DNA from: Methylotuvimicrobium buryatense 5G
GTDB lineage: Bacteria; Pseudomonadota; Gammaproteobacteria; Methylococcales; Methylomonadaceae
DNA length: 64,000 nt
Direction of reading: 5' to 3'
Assembly (NCBI RefSeq): GCF_000341735.1
Contig: NZ_KB455575.1
Coordinates: 650,718-714,717, forward strand
In this document: in pieces, positions 54,601 to 62,614 of the stretch
How the letters are laid out: each line of letters starts with the position of its first letter
How positions within the stretch are numbered: position 1 is the stretch's first letter
Translations under genes and position numbers: made by a program
The notes under the pieces: generated by a model
What the model was told of the DNA's origin: nothing
Database searches by the model: none
The model's input: the letters and a program-made list of their open reading frames with translations, nothing else

Positions 54601-55154
54601 TTGGCCTGACTCTGTTGCCTATTGTGGCGCTGACCGCCGGTGCATTCAAGAATCAACAGGCTGCAGCGCTCAATGCCGGGATGAATGGATTCATTGCCAA
54701 ACCGTTCGATGTCGAGGAATTAATCGCTTATTTGCAACAATATGTTACCGGTCCACAAGTAACGGCTGATTCTAAGAATGAGCCGATCGCTTCAGCTAAG
54801 AAAGACGATTCACAGTTTCCCATGATAGATATAGACAGAGGCCTTAATAATTGGGGGGATGCTGCAACTTACTATAAATACTTACAAAAGTTTGCCGAAT
54901 CGCACGGATATGACGGAGACGAAATCGCCAAAATGATGGCTCAAGGCGAGCGGGAAAGTGCTCTTGCCTTGGCGCATAAATTGAAAGGAACGGCAGGAAA
55001 CTTGGCGCTGATACAAGTGTGGAAGTTGGCTGAAAAGATCGAGTCTAGTCTTTTAAAAGACGGAGCTACGATAGATGAGTCGATTCAACAGTTGCAGCTT
55101 ATATTGAACGATACGTTGCGCGAAATCGGCCGTCTGAATGGTAAAGATAAGTAA
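51609..55154 (+). CDS. Hybrid sensor histidine kinase with two receiver domains and HPt
   Basis: A 1181-residue membrane sensor. A membrane helix near residues 27-46 and another near 335-352 enclose a periplasmic sensor domain of Cache type (DKVRWIDEQGIEQVRVNNR). A PAS domain follows (ACFRMLFEANASGLLVVDAE, about 378-500), then a coiled coil, HisKA with the phospho-His at about 547 in NMSHEIRTP, HATPase (GTGLGLSICRYLV), receiver 1 (Asp834 in LLDWCMPG), receiver 2 (Asp979 in LMDIQMPLMDG), and HPt (His1123 in LAHKLKGTAG). The TTG start at 51609 is preferred because GAGG at 51593 fits; ATG 51690 would cut the first membrane helix. The output regulator is not evident. Confidence 0.93.
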   Translation: MNTLLNRSSKHDPYQTTLGRGRFFKDFMLLFLPVSFLVMAGTLLLGESRIHAELSMLMADETIFVELGQGRLDQELAVPIGHLMSLIDENPVRRVYQAPNGSDTSSMQEAFFSLMTRNPIYDKVRWIDEQGIEQVRVNNRRGRPIVVPHDELQAKEDRYFFSDTMLLNQGEIYISPLDLNMDDGRIEIPYKPTIRVSSPVFDVAGKPRGILIINIMAKSMLDAFVQSAGPAIDRLMLVNDEGYWLKSPNAQDEWAFMFQQEATLATRNPRVWEAITRQKKGQIRLDDGLWTWSSVLLTPIQDARLSHNIHWKVISHLPMEKLSTVENNVWSAKVASASVILLLFAIGIGRLIQAKSARALAEKEAALARGEAESATRLQEAQACFRMLFEANASGLLVVDAEGKIVMANPAFENLFGYQVSEVINRPVEILLPEKFRSRHARQRKDYLQNPTTRAMGEGRDLYGTRKDGSIFPIEIGLSPYRSDNQLFVVATIVDISERKRIQDALLRMNETLERNVVERTAELQAAKQEAERLASVKGNFLANMSHEIRTPMNAILGLAYLLEKAELGTDELNLVKKIRIAGRSLLGIINDILDFSKIESGRLEIEHAPFRLSDVLDNLATLMSSIEYSNKVELIMGPAPEGIEFLRGDALRLEQILVNLTSNALKFTQQGSVTISVIKLPPKDGRDYLRFSVRDTGMGIPIEKQAEIFNAFSQEDTSTTRRFGGTGLGLSICRYLVQMMGGELGVNSELGIGSEFWLMLPIERVEPQEYVHPSIAFQNVLIADDHPVAREMLAATVRSLGWTPEVVESGEEAVERIIERARNNKLPDIVLLDWCMPGVNGLEAGKRIRQELGDIADAPIIVIATAHDRDALLREPDVAIADAVLHKPITASSLYNAVSDAKQRRQGERSIQHNNTTPSEKRLNGLNLLLVDDSEINRDMARRILEAEGATVYLADDGHAALQWLRLNPDLADVVLMDIQMPLMDGYEATRQIREVLGLTLLPIVALTAGAFKNQQAAALNAGMNGFIAKPFDVEELIAYLQQYVTGPQVTADSKNEPIASAKKDDSQFPMIDIDRGLNNWGDAATYYKYLQKFAESHGYDGDEIAKMMAQGERESALALAHKLKGTAGNLALIQVWKLAEKIESSLLKDGATIDESIQQLQLILNDTLREIGRLNGKDK

Positions 55155-55202
55155 AATGATGCGATGTTGCCGAACCCGTATTGCTCGAGCTTGAAAAAAC
55201 TT

Positions 55203-55400
55203 CCTGATTAGCAAGATGCTTCAGCTTGCCGAGGCCAAGTATCCGAGCAAGGACCAGTCGTAGTCGCAAAAACTAAAATATGCTGTTACCCAAGCTCCAG
55301 CTTGGGTAACCTGTTCAGGAAGCTCTAGCTTCCCGAAAATCAAGAAAGATTGAACGAGCGAGCGAGTCGGGTTTGATTCAGAATGTGCGGAGGTTGTGTC
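55203..55400. repeat. ~200-bp dispersed repeat, copy 2
   Basis: Matches 18698-18897 from GATTAGCAAGATGCTTCAGC to GTGCGGAGGTTGTGTC, with a few substitutions and one small duplication (GAGCGAGCGAG). It lies right after the hybrid kinase gene. Further palindromes with AGCTGGAGCTTCC / CCCAAGCTGGAGCTTGGG run to 55460. Confidence 0.85.
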
Positions 55401-55569
55401 GGTCTCAGGAAGCTGGAGCTTCCGGGGTGTCTTTCCCAAGCTGGAGCTTGGGAAATAGCGTGATGTGGGTTGGCCGTTTTTAGCTTGACGCGCATGGCTT
55501 GCAAACCCCGTCCTGCTAGGGGATATGCTGATCTTTGGGCTTTAGCTGAAGAAACTTGCTAATCAGGAA

Positions 55570-55688
55570 AAACTTTGCCTCGGCAGATGCTGAGACCTAT
55601 TCAGGAATTAGTGGATAGCTTCGATCTTCGTGCCGCCGAGGAACAAACCGGGCAACTAATTTATCGCTTGAGCAATGATATGGAGTGA
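55570..55688 (+). pseudogene. Fragment of a signalling protein C-terminus
   Basis: A short frame reading RPIQELVDSFDLRAAEEQTG, then LIYRLSNDMEWS, resembles the tail of a sensor kinase. It has no start or body and lies 6 bp before the response-regulator fragment. A remnant is the most likely explanation. Confidence 0.4.
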
Positions 55689-55693
55689 AGACC

Positions 55694-55906
55694 ATGATGG
55701 TAAATGGTCCGATTTTATGTGCCGACGACGAATCTTATAACTTAGGTCTATTGAGAATGGCGTTGAAAGAACATCACTCACTGGTATTCGCTCGTAGCGG
55801 CAGGGAAACCCTGCTTGCCGTCGCGAAACATCGCCCCGCTTTTTGTCCACGAAACACACGAAAATATTTAATTACTGGGAAAGTTCGTTGCCCGTATGCA
55901 GCGTAA
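55694..55906 (+). pseudogene. Response regulator, truncated receiver domain
   Basis: From the ATG at 55694 or 55697 the frame reads ILCADDESYNLGLLRMALKE then HHSLVFARSGRETLLAVAKH, the first two strands and helices of a receiver domain with its acidic pair. After HRPA, at about 55840, the sequence changes to an inserted element (TTTGTCCACGAAACACACG), so the phosphorylatable aspartate and any output domain are absent. It probably once encoded the partner of the hybrid kinase upstream. Confidence 0.75.
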
Positions 55907-56107
55907 GCGGAATACGGGGATTGCGTGACCTCGAACGTCCCGGATTGCACTTGCGCTCCATCCGGGCTACGCGGTTAAGCTTTCATTTGCTGGGGCGATT
56001 GCCAGGCTTTCCTGAACGTTAGTTATACTCTCCAAGTTGCTCACCCAATAGAAGGTTCAAAAGATTTATGTAACAACCGTGTGTATTTTGTGATTTTCGT
56101 GGACAAA
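55841..56107. repeat. ~267-bp element with inverted ends
   Basis: TTTTGTCCACGAAACACACG at the left and, at the right, TTTTCGTGGACAAAT (reverse complement ATTTGTCCACGAAAA). The interior holds TAAGCGGAATACGGGGATTG and GTTAGTTATACTCTCC, with no gene. It interrupts the response-regulator fragment and ends 10 bp before the cysG stop. Confidence 0.65.
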
Positions 56108-56116
56108 TCTTCGAAT

Positions 56117-57499
56117 CTAGGTTGAAAACCAGTTCAATTGCCGATGCAGATTGACGACCGTACCGACGATGGTCAATGCCGGCGCATCGCTTTCGGCAAA
56201 TTCCGAATAGGCAGGCCTATCGCTTAGCGTGCCGATGAACACGCGTTGCTTGTGTGTCGCGCCCGATTGAATCACGGCGATAGGCAGGTCGGCAGGGCAG
56301 CCATGATCGATCAGAGACCGGCAAATGCTTTCAAGGCCCGATATCCCCATATAAATGATTACCGTTTGCTTGGGTTTGGCCAATTGCCGCCAATCGAGAT
56401 CGATGCGGCCGTTTTGGATATGACCGGAGACAAAAGTGCAGGACTGTGCATGATCTCGGTGGGTCAACGGAATGCCCGAATAGCTTGCGCAACCCGACGC
56501 TGCGGTAATGCCGGGAACGATTTGAAAGTGAATGCCCGATTGCATCAAGGTTTCGATTTCTTCGCCGCCCCGGCCGAATATGAAAGGATCGCCGCCCTTT
56601 AGACGCGCCACTTTTTTGCCCGATGAAGCCAGTTCCGCCAGCTGCCGATGGATGGCCGCCGGCGTCAGACTGTGATTACCGTCTTGTTGGCCGACAAAAA
56701 TGGTTTCGGCATCGCTGTGCGCGAGTTTAAGAATTTCGCCGGAAACCGAGCGGTCGTAAACGATGACATCGGCTTGCCCTAGTAAGCGTAGGGCTTTGAA
56801 CGTCAGTAAATCAGGATCGCCCGGGCCGGTGCCGATCAAGTAAACCTCGCCTTGTCTGTCTGCGGCGCCGGCATGGTCCAGCTGCGTAAGCAATTGACTC
56901 TCTGCTTCTCGTTGCCGGCCGGTAAAAATTAATTCGGCGACGCGGCCTTGTACGATAGTCTCCCAGAAATTTCGTCGCTGACGGGCTTGGGGGATTTGTT
57001 GTAAGACTCGGGCTTTAAGCTGTTCGATGAATCCTGCCAATAGCCCGAAGGAGGCCGGAATCGCCGTTTCGATCTTCGCGCGAAGCAGTCGCGACAAGAC
57101 CGGCGATGCGCCGCTCGAAGAGACAGCAATCAGCAGCGGCGAACGATCGATGATCGCCGGAAAGATAAAACTGCATAGGTCCAGGTTATCGACGACATTG
57201 ACTGGAATTCGGCGTTGATTGGCTAGCGTTGCGGCTTTAGCATTAGTGAGGCGATCGTCTGTCGCCGATACCACCAAGCGCATGCCGTCGATGTCGTCGC
57301 TCGTGAAGGCTTTTCGGCGAATAATGATGGCATGTTCGTCTTGAAGGGCGGCGACCGCTTCGCCGACTTCCAACGCGACCACGACGACCTTGGCGCCCGC
57401 GCGAAGCAACAGTTCGATCTTACGGGCCGCGATATCGCCGGCGCCAACCACCAAGCAAGGTTGGTCTTTTATGTTCAAGAACAGCGGAAAGAAGTCCAT
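56117..57499 (-). CDS. cysG: Sirohaem synthase
   Basis: A 460-residue trifunctional enzyme: uroporphyrinogen-III methyltransferase plus precorrin-2 dehydrogenase and ferrochelatase. The N-terminal NAD-binding part reads FPLFLNIKDQPCLVVGAGDIAARKI; the C-terminal methyltransferase has GTGPGDPDLLTFKALRLLGQ, VARLKGGDPFIFGRGGEE, PGITAASGCASYSGIPLTHR. It supplies precorrin-2, the entry substrate for the cobalamin genes to its right, and sirohaem for sulfite reduction. It is separated from that operon by a repeat-containing gap. Confidence 0.96.
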   Translation of the reverse strand: MDFFPLFLNIKDQPCLVVGAGDIAARKIELLLRAGAKVVVVALEVGEAVAALQDEHAIIIRRKAFTSDDIDGMRLVVSATDDRLTNAKAATLANQRRIPVNVVDNLDLCSFIFPAIIDRSPLLIAVSSSGASPVLSRLLRAKIETAIPASFGLLAGFIEQLKARVLQQIPQARQRRNFWETIVQGRVAELIFTGRQREAESQLLTQLDHAGAADRQGEVYLIGTGPGDPDLLTFKALRLLGQADVIVYDRSVSGEILKLAHSDAETIFVGQQDGNHSLTPAAIHRQLAELASSGKKVARLKGGDPFIFGRGGEEIETLMQSGIHFQIVPGITAASGCASYSGIPLTHRDHAQSCTFVSGHIQNGRIDLDWRQLAKPKQTVIIYMGISGLESICRSLIDHGCPADLPIAVIQSGATHKQRVFIGTLSDRPAYSEFAESDAPALTIVGTVVNLHRQLNWFST

Positions 57500-57721
57500 G
57501 ACTATCGATTGTTAATGTGCGTTTGTATAAATCTGCATAGGTTTAGCCAATTCGATCTCGATAGCATTGATTGTATTCTGACGTTTGCGGCTTTCCCTCA
57601 CCTAACGCTAGTGAACGCTAGGTGAGGGACGATCAGGGAATCGCTCCCACAAAAGATGCCTAAGATGCGGTCTTGACAGGTGATTGAAATACCGCATCAT
57701 TCACTGCTCACTGCTCACTGC
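57500..57721. repeat. Gap with hairpin and heptamer tandem repeat
   Basis: CCTAACGCTAGTGAACGCTAGG forms a hairpin at 57599-57626, followed by a degraded GCGATCAGGGAATCGCTCCC-type repeat. A (CACTGCT)n array runs from 57700 to 57741 and enters the 3' end of the ferredoxin gene. No gene otherwise. Confidence 0.7.
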
Positions 57722-58096
57722 TCACTGCTCACTGCTCACTGCATCAGCAGAACAAGCGCGATGATAAATCAATTCCTCGACCGGTTTGCCGCCGAGCAAA
57801 TGCTCGTCGATGATGCGTTGCAGATTGGTTTCGTTGACGTTGTAGTACCAAATGCCGTCGGGTTGCACGCACATGATCGGTCCGGATTTGCAGGTGGCGA
57901 AACAGTGCGTGCGGGTACGCTTGACTCTGAGCGCGCCTTTATCGATGCCGGCGGCTTTGAATTTTTCGCCCAAAGTTTCGAATAATGCCTGCGCTTCGCC
58001 GTCTTCGGTGCAGCGCGGACCGGTGCAAACTAGCAGATGGCGCTTGTAGTCGCCCATTTTGGGTTTTTCGGGCATGGAGGGTGTGTGATTAGTCAT
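57722..58096 (-). CDS. (2Fe-2S) thioredoxin-like ferredoxin
   Basis: A 124-residue protein: RHLLVCTGPRCTEDGEAQAL near the N-terminus and THCFATCKSGPIMCVQPDG later give the C-x(n)-C...C-x3-C set that binds a 2Fe-2S cluster. Similar small ferredoxins (CbiW-like) sit at the ends of cobalamin operons and are thought to assist redox steps of ring synthesis; that is inference. Its start overlaps the stop of the C17-methyltransferase gene by 8 bp. The last six residues (AVSSEQ) and the stop are encoded within a heptamer tandem repeat, so the C-terminus is probably not conserved. Confidence 0.85.
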   Translation of the reverse strand: MTNHTPSMPEKPKMGDYKRHLLVCTGPRCTEDGEAQALFETLGEKFKAAGIDKGALRVKRTRTHCFATCKSGPIMCVQPDGIWYYNVNETNLQRIIDEHLLGGKPVEELIYHRACSADAVSSEQ

Positions 58097-59447
58097 GATG
58101 AATATCCGATGTTAAGGTTTGGCATAATTCCTCGCGGTCGTCCCGGTAGCGCTGCAAGGCTCGGGCGTCGAATCCGGCATCGCCGGCGACCAGCCATAGA
58201 TTGAACAACAAATCGCCCTGAGCATCGGTCACTTGAATGCCGTGAGCCTTCTCGCCGCGGCTGACGAACCAGGTTTGCCGGGCCTGACTCCAATCGATGT
58301 GTAAATGAAAGGCGTCGTTGACAATGTTCAGCCAATCGTTTTTTTTCTGTAAATCGGCGCCGTCGATCAACAATTCGGCCACCGCACCGCCTTCGCTGCG
58401 AACCACGGCGCGTAATTTGCCCCAGTGCGGCAACGAATCCAACAAGCCGTCTTGCAGGTCCTGCCTCACTTGCCGCGCGGTGAAACTACCGGCTGACTCG
58501 TCAGGCGTCGACTGGCCGACGGCATCGAGTATTTCAGCCAGCGGTTGACCGAAATACGCCGCCGTTTTTTGCAGCGTCGTTTCGGGGGTGTCGCGTAAAT
58601 AACGGCGGACTGCGCCTTTCCAGCCGTCCAGGCCCATGCTCAGCGAACGGCCCGCTTGTTCGCCGTCCCGTGTTTCACCGGTCAGAGCATCGTATTTGTT
58701 GGCGTAGCCGCGCGGCGTTACCATCAAGCCTTCGCGGACAAAGGTGCTGCTGTTGCCGACCAATACAGTGGTCAACATGCCGATATCGCAATCGGCCATG
58801 TCGGCCAGCTTGACGAGTTGAATGTTCTGCAAGGCGCGGTAGCCCGATTTGACGATGGCCACCGGCGTTTCCGGGCTGCGGTGGCGTAACAGAATGCGTT
58901 GCGCTTCGACGATATGCTGGGTACGACGGCCGCTTTTCGGATTATACAAAGCCACTACGAAGTCGCCTTGCGCGGCGCTTTCCAAACGCCGGGCAATGAC
59001 CGGCCACGGCGTCAATAAATCGGACAACGAAATCGAACAAAAATCATGAGTCAACGGCGCGCCGACCAAGGAGGCGCAACTAGACAGCGCGGTGCTGCCG
59101 GGAACCACTTCCACTTCAATCGGATCGTCGGGCGTCCAGCCGCTGTCGAGCAATAATTCGTAAGTCGGGCCGGCCATGCCGTAGACGCCGATGTCGCCGG
59201 AGGAAATCAGCGCGACAGTCTTGCCTTGTTTGGCATGCTCGTAGGCTTCGATGCTGCGATCGAGTTCTTCGGTCATGCCTTTTTTGATCACTTCCTTGCC
59301 GTCGAGCAAGTCCTTGACCAGTTTGATATAGGTGCTGTAGCCGATCACGACATCGGCTTCGGCTATCGCTTCTCGGGCTCGAAAGGTCATGTGTTCGTGC
59401 GCGCCGGGACCGATGCCGACCAGTAAAATTTTTCCTGTTGGTGTCAT
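58089..59447 (-). CDS. cobJ: Precorrin-3B C17-methyltransferase with C-terminal extension
   Basis: A 452-residue protein. Residues 1 to about 245 are a SAM-dependent tetrapyrrole methylase (GKILLVGIGPGAHEHMTFRA; VALISSGDIGVYGMAGPTYE; EVVPGSTALSSCASLVGAPL). It contracts the ring while adding the C17 methyl group. Residues about 250-450 are an extension present in some CobJ/CbiH proteins; SLSMGLDGWKGAVRRYL and WFVSRGEKAHGIQVTDA are visible but I see no clear cofactor motif. The ATG at 59447 overlaps the 3' end of the upstream gene by 4 bp; the frame is open further but not coding-like. Symbol could equally be cbiH. Confidence 0.9.
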   Translation of the reverse strand: MTPTGKILLVGIGPGAHEHMTFRAREAIAEADVVIGYSTYIKLVKDLLDGKEVIKKGMTEELDRSIEAYEHAKQGKTVALISSGDIGVYGMAGPTYELLLDSGWTPDDPIEVEVVPGSTALSSCASLVGAPLTHDFCSISLSDLLTPWPVIARRLESAAQGDFVVALYNPKSGRRTQHIVEAQRILLRHRSPETPVAIVKSGYRALQNIQLVKLADMADCDIGMLTTVLVGNSSTFVREGLMVTPRGYANKYDALTGETRDGEQAGRSLSMGLDGWKGAVRRYLRDTPETTLQKTAAYFGQPLAEILDAVGQSTPDESAGSFTARQVRQDLQDGLLDSLPHWGKLRAVVRSEGGAVAELLIDGADLQKKNDWLNIVNDAFHLHIDWSQARQTWFVSRGEKAHGIQVTDAQGDLLFNLWLVAGDAGFDARALQRYRDDREELCQTLTSDIHHD

Positions 59448-59836
59448 GGTATTCTCGCTATCGACACGGTGGCGTTTTTGCCGTCCGCGCCTAGGTGTTT
59501 GTGTTTTTCGACCAGCAAATCTTGCATATCGCCGTTCGCGGCCAGTATGGCGGCGGCTTCGGCCACGGCCGGAGTGCCCATGTATTTCAATACCACAGCC
59601 GACGGATTCGGCACCGGAATACTCGCCAGCGCTTCGGCAGGATAATAATACAGCGGCCAATCCCGGCTTGCCGCCAGTTGCATTAACGCAGTCTCATCTT
59701 GTTTTTTGTCGATGCTGGCGAGCCCTGCAATCGCCGATTCGTCCAGGCCGCAGCTTTGCAAGGCCTGCGCCAAGGCCTCTTGCAAGGTGGCTAGACTCGC
59801 ATGACGGTCGCAGCCGATGCCGATCATGACTTTCAT
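59444..59836 (-). CDS. CobE/CbiG C-terminal domain protein
   Basis: A 130-residue protein matching the C-terminal domain of CbiG (also known as CobE): IGIGCDRHASLATLQEALAQ, GLASIDKKQDETALMQLA, YYPAEALASIPVPNPS and GTPAVAEAAAILAANG are the family motifs. In full-length CbiG this domain aids opening of the delta-lactone in cobalt-precorrin-5A. The start at 59836 overlaps the stop of the N-terminal CbiG gene, so cbiG is split into two coupled genes here. The frame is open upstream but only as a shadow. Confidence 0.9.
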   Translation of the reverse strand: MKVMIGIGCDRHASLATLQEALAQALQSCGLDESAIAGLASIDKKQDETALMQLAASRDWPLYYYPAEALASIPVPNPSAVVLKYMGTPAVAEAAAILAANGDMQDLLVEKHKHLGADGKNATVSIARIP

Positions 59837-60570
59837 GACGGGTCCTGCGGCGGTCGGTAGACCACGAGCCTTTCTTCGAGCCGCTGCCAGACGGACGGAT
59901 CGATTTCCCGGTGCGTGACCCATAAAATCGACCGGTAGCGTTCGAGATCGACATCCTCGAAACGCTCGAAACGGTGTATGTTGTCCGGTAACGGCGTCGG
60001 CCGGGTCCACCAATTTTTACTGCCGGCTTCCTGTACGAAAGCGATCGGCAATTGATTGACCACATCCGCCGAAACGCGGGTGATGTTGATCTTTGGCGCT
60101 TCCACTCGCCAGCCTAATTCGCGGCCGAGAATGTCCACCGGAATGGTCTTGCCGACATCGGATGCGGTGGTTAGAACCGGTGTCGCGTTGAGCAGCGCGG
60201 ACACTTTTTCGGCATAGGCATTGGCACCGCCGACATGGCCCGACAGCACCGGAATCACGAATTGCGCGGCATCGTCGATGACTAGTATGCCGGGGTCTTC
60301 GTCCTTGGACTTGAGATGCGGCGCGATTAAGCGCACGACCGCACCGAGCGACACCAAAAAAATGAGCTGATCGTAAGACTCGAACAAGTCTGCGATCTGC
60401 GCGCTCAATGCACCCTGATAAACCTTGCGGATATTGGCGAACTCGCTCAGATGTTCGGCCTGTTTGGCCGACACCACGACTTCGGCTTCCGGGATTTGCG
60501 GGGCCAAGCGGCTGGCGATGGCCGCGCCGTGTTTGGTAATCGCGATAATCGCAACGCGCACATCATGCAT
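59833..60570 (-). CDS. cbiG: Cobalt-precorrin-5A hydrolase, N-terminal/central CbiG domains
   Basis: A 245-residue protein covering the N-terminal and middle parts of CbiG: VRVAIIAITKHGAAIASRL, FVSLGAVVRLIAPHLKSKDE with VLDD-like VIDDAAQFVIPVLSGHVGGA and NAYAEKV. It extrudes C20 by hydrolysing the lactone of cobalt-precorrin-5A, an anaerobic-route step. The start at 60570 overlaps the upstream gene's stop by 8 bp; the longer frame to 60615 lies inside that gene. Its C-terminal partner follows immediately. Confidence 0.9.
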   Translation of the reverse strand: MHDVRVAIIAITKHGAAIASRLAPQIPEAEVVVSAKQAEHLSEFANIRKVYQGALSAQIADLFESYDQLIFLVSLGAVVRLIAPHLKSKDEDPGILVIDDAAQFVIPVLSGHVGGANAYAEKVSALLNATPVLTTASDVGKTIPVDILGRELGWRVEAPKINITRVSADVVNQLPIAFVQEAGSKNWWTRPTPLPDNIHRFERFEDVDLERYRSILWVTHREIDPSVWQRLEERLVVYRPPQDPS

Positions 60571-61339
60571 CGGTATTTTCCTTTTTCTTGCGGCAGCCGC
60601 GTTGCATCTCGCCACGCCGGCGGCCCGGGTTTTTGATAATCATCAGGGACAGATAATTGACCTTTTGCCCCCGTAAACTTGCCAGATCATGCACGACGCG
60701 CTCTTCCGGCGCGCCGGCTTTTTCGATGAAATAGCCGTAGTCGAGTAAATCGCGGCGTTGCAAGAGCTCGATGATGTCGTCCAGTAAGGGTTTGACTTTC
60801 AGCAGCACCAGTGTATCGAAATCGTTCAGCATGCGTTCGATCTGTTCGATGCCGTAGCCGGCCGGGACGATCGCGACAGTGTCGTCGACATCGGCCAACG
60901 GTTCGCCGCAACGCGCCGCGGCGGCGTGAAACGAGGCCACGCCGGGAATGACTTCGACCGGTACTCGGGGTTCCAGCGCGCGAACGCTACGTTGCAAATG
61001 ACCGAAGGTGGAATAGGTCGAGGCATCGCCTTCGACTAGAAATAGCACATCTTGGCCTTGTTGCAACCGTGTCAATACGGTTTGCGCCGCTTCTTGCCAA
61101 TAACGCTCCAGGACTTCGCTGTCGTGGGTCATCGGAAAATGCAACGGGCTATGTTCACCGGGCATCGCGAGTCCGGCGCGCAAGGCGATGTCCAGCGCAT
61201 AGCTGTCGCTGTTTTTTTTGCGCACCGGGTAAGCCCAATGGCCGGGGCCGGAGAGTAAGTCCCAGGCGCGTCGAGTAATCAGGCCGGGGTCGCCGGGCCC
61301 GAGCGAGATGCCGTAGAGGGTGCCGAGTTTATTGTTCAT
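60563..61339 (-). CDS. cobI: Precorrin-2 C20-methyltransferase
   Basis: A 258-residue SAM-dependent methylase (CobI/CbiL): GTLYGISLGPGDPGLITRRA at the start, QDVLFLVEGDASTYSTFGHL, EVIPGVASFHAAAARCGEPL, and ETLVLLKVKP-like FDTLVLLKVKPLLDD. It methylates precorrin-2, the product of CysG, at C20. The start overlaps the CobL-type gene (stop at 61329) by 11 bp. The cobalt-free or cobalt-bound substrate cannot be told, but the CbiD and CbiG partners point to the early-cobalt route. Confidence 0.92.
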   Translation of the reverse strand: MNNKLGTLYGISLGPGDPGLITRRAWDLLSGPGHWAYPVRKKNSDSYALDIALRAGLAMPGEHSPLHFPMTHDSEVLERYWQEAAQTVLTRLQQGQDVLFLVEGDASTYSTFGHLQRSVRALEPRVPVEVIPGVASFHAAAARCGEPLADVDDTVAIVPAGYGIEQIERMLNDFDTLVLLKVKPLLDDIIELLQRRDLLDYGYFIEKAGAPEERVVHDLASLRGQKVNYLSLMIIKNPGRRRGEMQRGCRKKKENTDA

Positions 61340-62609
61340 GATGAGGTATTGCTGAAATGATCCATACCGGGTTTTCCGCTTGTAATCGGTGCATATCGAG
61401 TATCGGACTGCTGCGCGATGCCTGAATTTGGCAGGCGTCCCAGTCCGCGCCCAAGCGCTTTAAAGTATCGATGGCCGTCGACAGGTTTTCCAGGGTCGCG
61501 AAGTTCATCACCAACCAGCCGCCGGGCCGCAAGCGCTGCAAACACAAGTCGATCAATTCGGCCAGTTCGCCGCCGGAACCGCCGATGAAGACCGCATCGG
61601 GGTCGGGCCAGGCGTCCAAAAATTGCGGCGCCTTGCCGTGGACGACGCTGTAATTTCCGATGCGCCAATTGATCCGGTTCTGCTCGATGTTGTCGATGTC
61701 GCCGGCATTTTTCTCGATCGCATAGACATGACCGTCCGGGCATAAGCGCGCCGCTTCAAGCCCGACCGAGCCCGATCCGGCGCCGATGTCCCAGACGATG
61801 CTGCGGCGCGTCAACTGCATGCGCGCCAGCGAGACGGCGCGTATTTCGCGTTTGGTGATCAGGCCTTTTTCCGGTTTGCGCTGACGAAAACTCGCATCGC
61901 TCAAACCGAACAGCACCGGCGCCGGCGCCGGCGCTTTGCGTTTCAGAATTGCTACATTGGGGTCGGCGTAGACGGCTTCGGCCGCTTCGGCGATGCCGAT
62001 AAAGCCGGTGACGCGCTGTTCGTTTTGCCTCAGGCGCTGGGCAACCGCGATATCGAACTGGTCCGCCAAACCTTCGCTTTGCAACATGCGAGCGATGCGT
62101 GCCGGGGTATTGTCCGGACTGGTTAATACCGCCAGCAAGTCTTTGCTTCGACAATGCCGCATCAGTTCATACAGGCCATGTTGCGGTGTGGCTCCCGGCG
62201 TCCACTCGCCGGCATCCTTGCTATGCACCGAGACGATGGTAGCCGATTGCCAGGGCAATCGCAGTTCGGCAAAGGCCAGTTGTATGCTGCTGAGATTCGG
62301 CAGTATTCGGACCCGGGCCGGGTCCAGTTTGCCGGTCAAATAACCCGCGATGCCGTGGCACAAAGGATCGCCGCTGGCCAAGACCGCCACCGGCTCCTCG
62401 TCGGCCAAGGCCGCGTCGATCCAGTCCGGCACTTGCGTGAGCCGGGCGGTCAAATCGTAATGCCGGGCTCCGGCGATGTCTTCCGCCAGTACCGCTAGCA
62501 AGCGGTTGCCGGCGATGACGTGCTTGGCTTCGCGCAACGATTGCAAGGCCTCGCAGCTCAAGCTGGCGGCGCCGTCGTCGAGCACGCCGATGATAGTGCA
62601 CAATGACAT
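61329..62609 (-). CDS. cobL: Precorrin-6Y C5,15-methyltransferase (CbiE-CbiT fusion)
   Basis: A 426-residue fused enzyme. The N-terminal CbiE half is a tetrapyrrole methylase (CTIIGVLDDGAASLSCEALQ; VAVLASGDPLCHGIAGYLTG); the C-terminal CbiT half is a Rossmann methyltransferase and decarboxylase (TRRSIVWDIGAGSGSVGLEA; DAVFIGGSGGELAELID). It methylates C5 and C15 and removes the acetate carboxyl at C12. The fused form is standard in many proteobacteria. It lies 5 bp after cbiD. Confidence 0.93.
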   Translation of the reverse strand: MSLCTIIGVLDDGAASLSCEALQSLREAKHVIAGNRLLAVLAEDIAGARHYDLTARLTQVPDWIDAALADEEPVAVLASGDPLCHGIAGYLTGKLDPARVRILPNLSSIQLAFAELRLPWQSATIVSVHSKDAGEWTPGATPQHGLYELMRHCRSKDLLAVLTSPDNTPARIARMLQSEGLADQFDIAVAQRLRQNEQRVTGFIGIAEAAEAVYADPNVAILKRKAPAPAPVLFGLSDASFRQRKPEKGLITKREIRAVSLARMQLTRRSIVWDIGAGSGSVGLEAARLCPDGHVYAIEKNAGDIDNIEQNRINWRIGNYSVVHGKAPQFLDAWPDPDAVFIGGSGGELAELIDLCLQRLRPGGWLVMNFATLENLSTAIDTLKRLGADWDACQIQASRSSPILDMHRLQAENPVWIISAIPHHEQ

Positions 62610-62614
62610 AGAGA

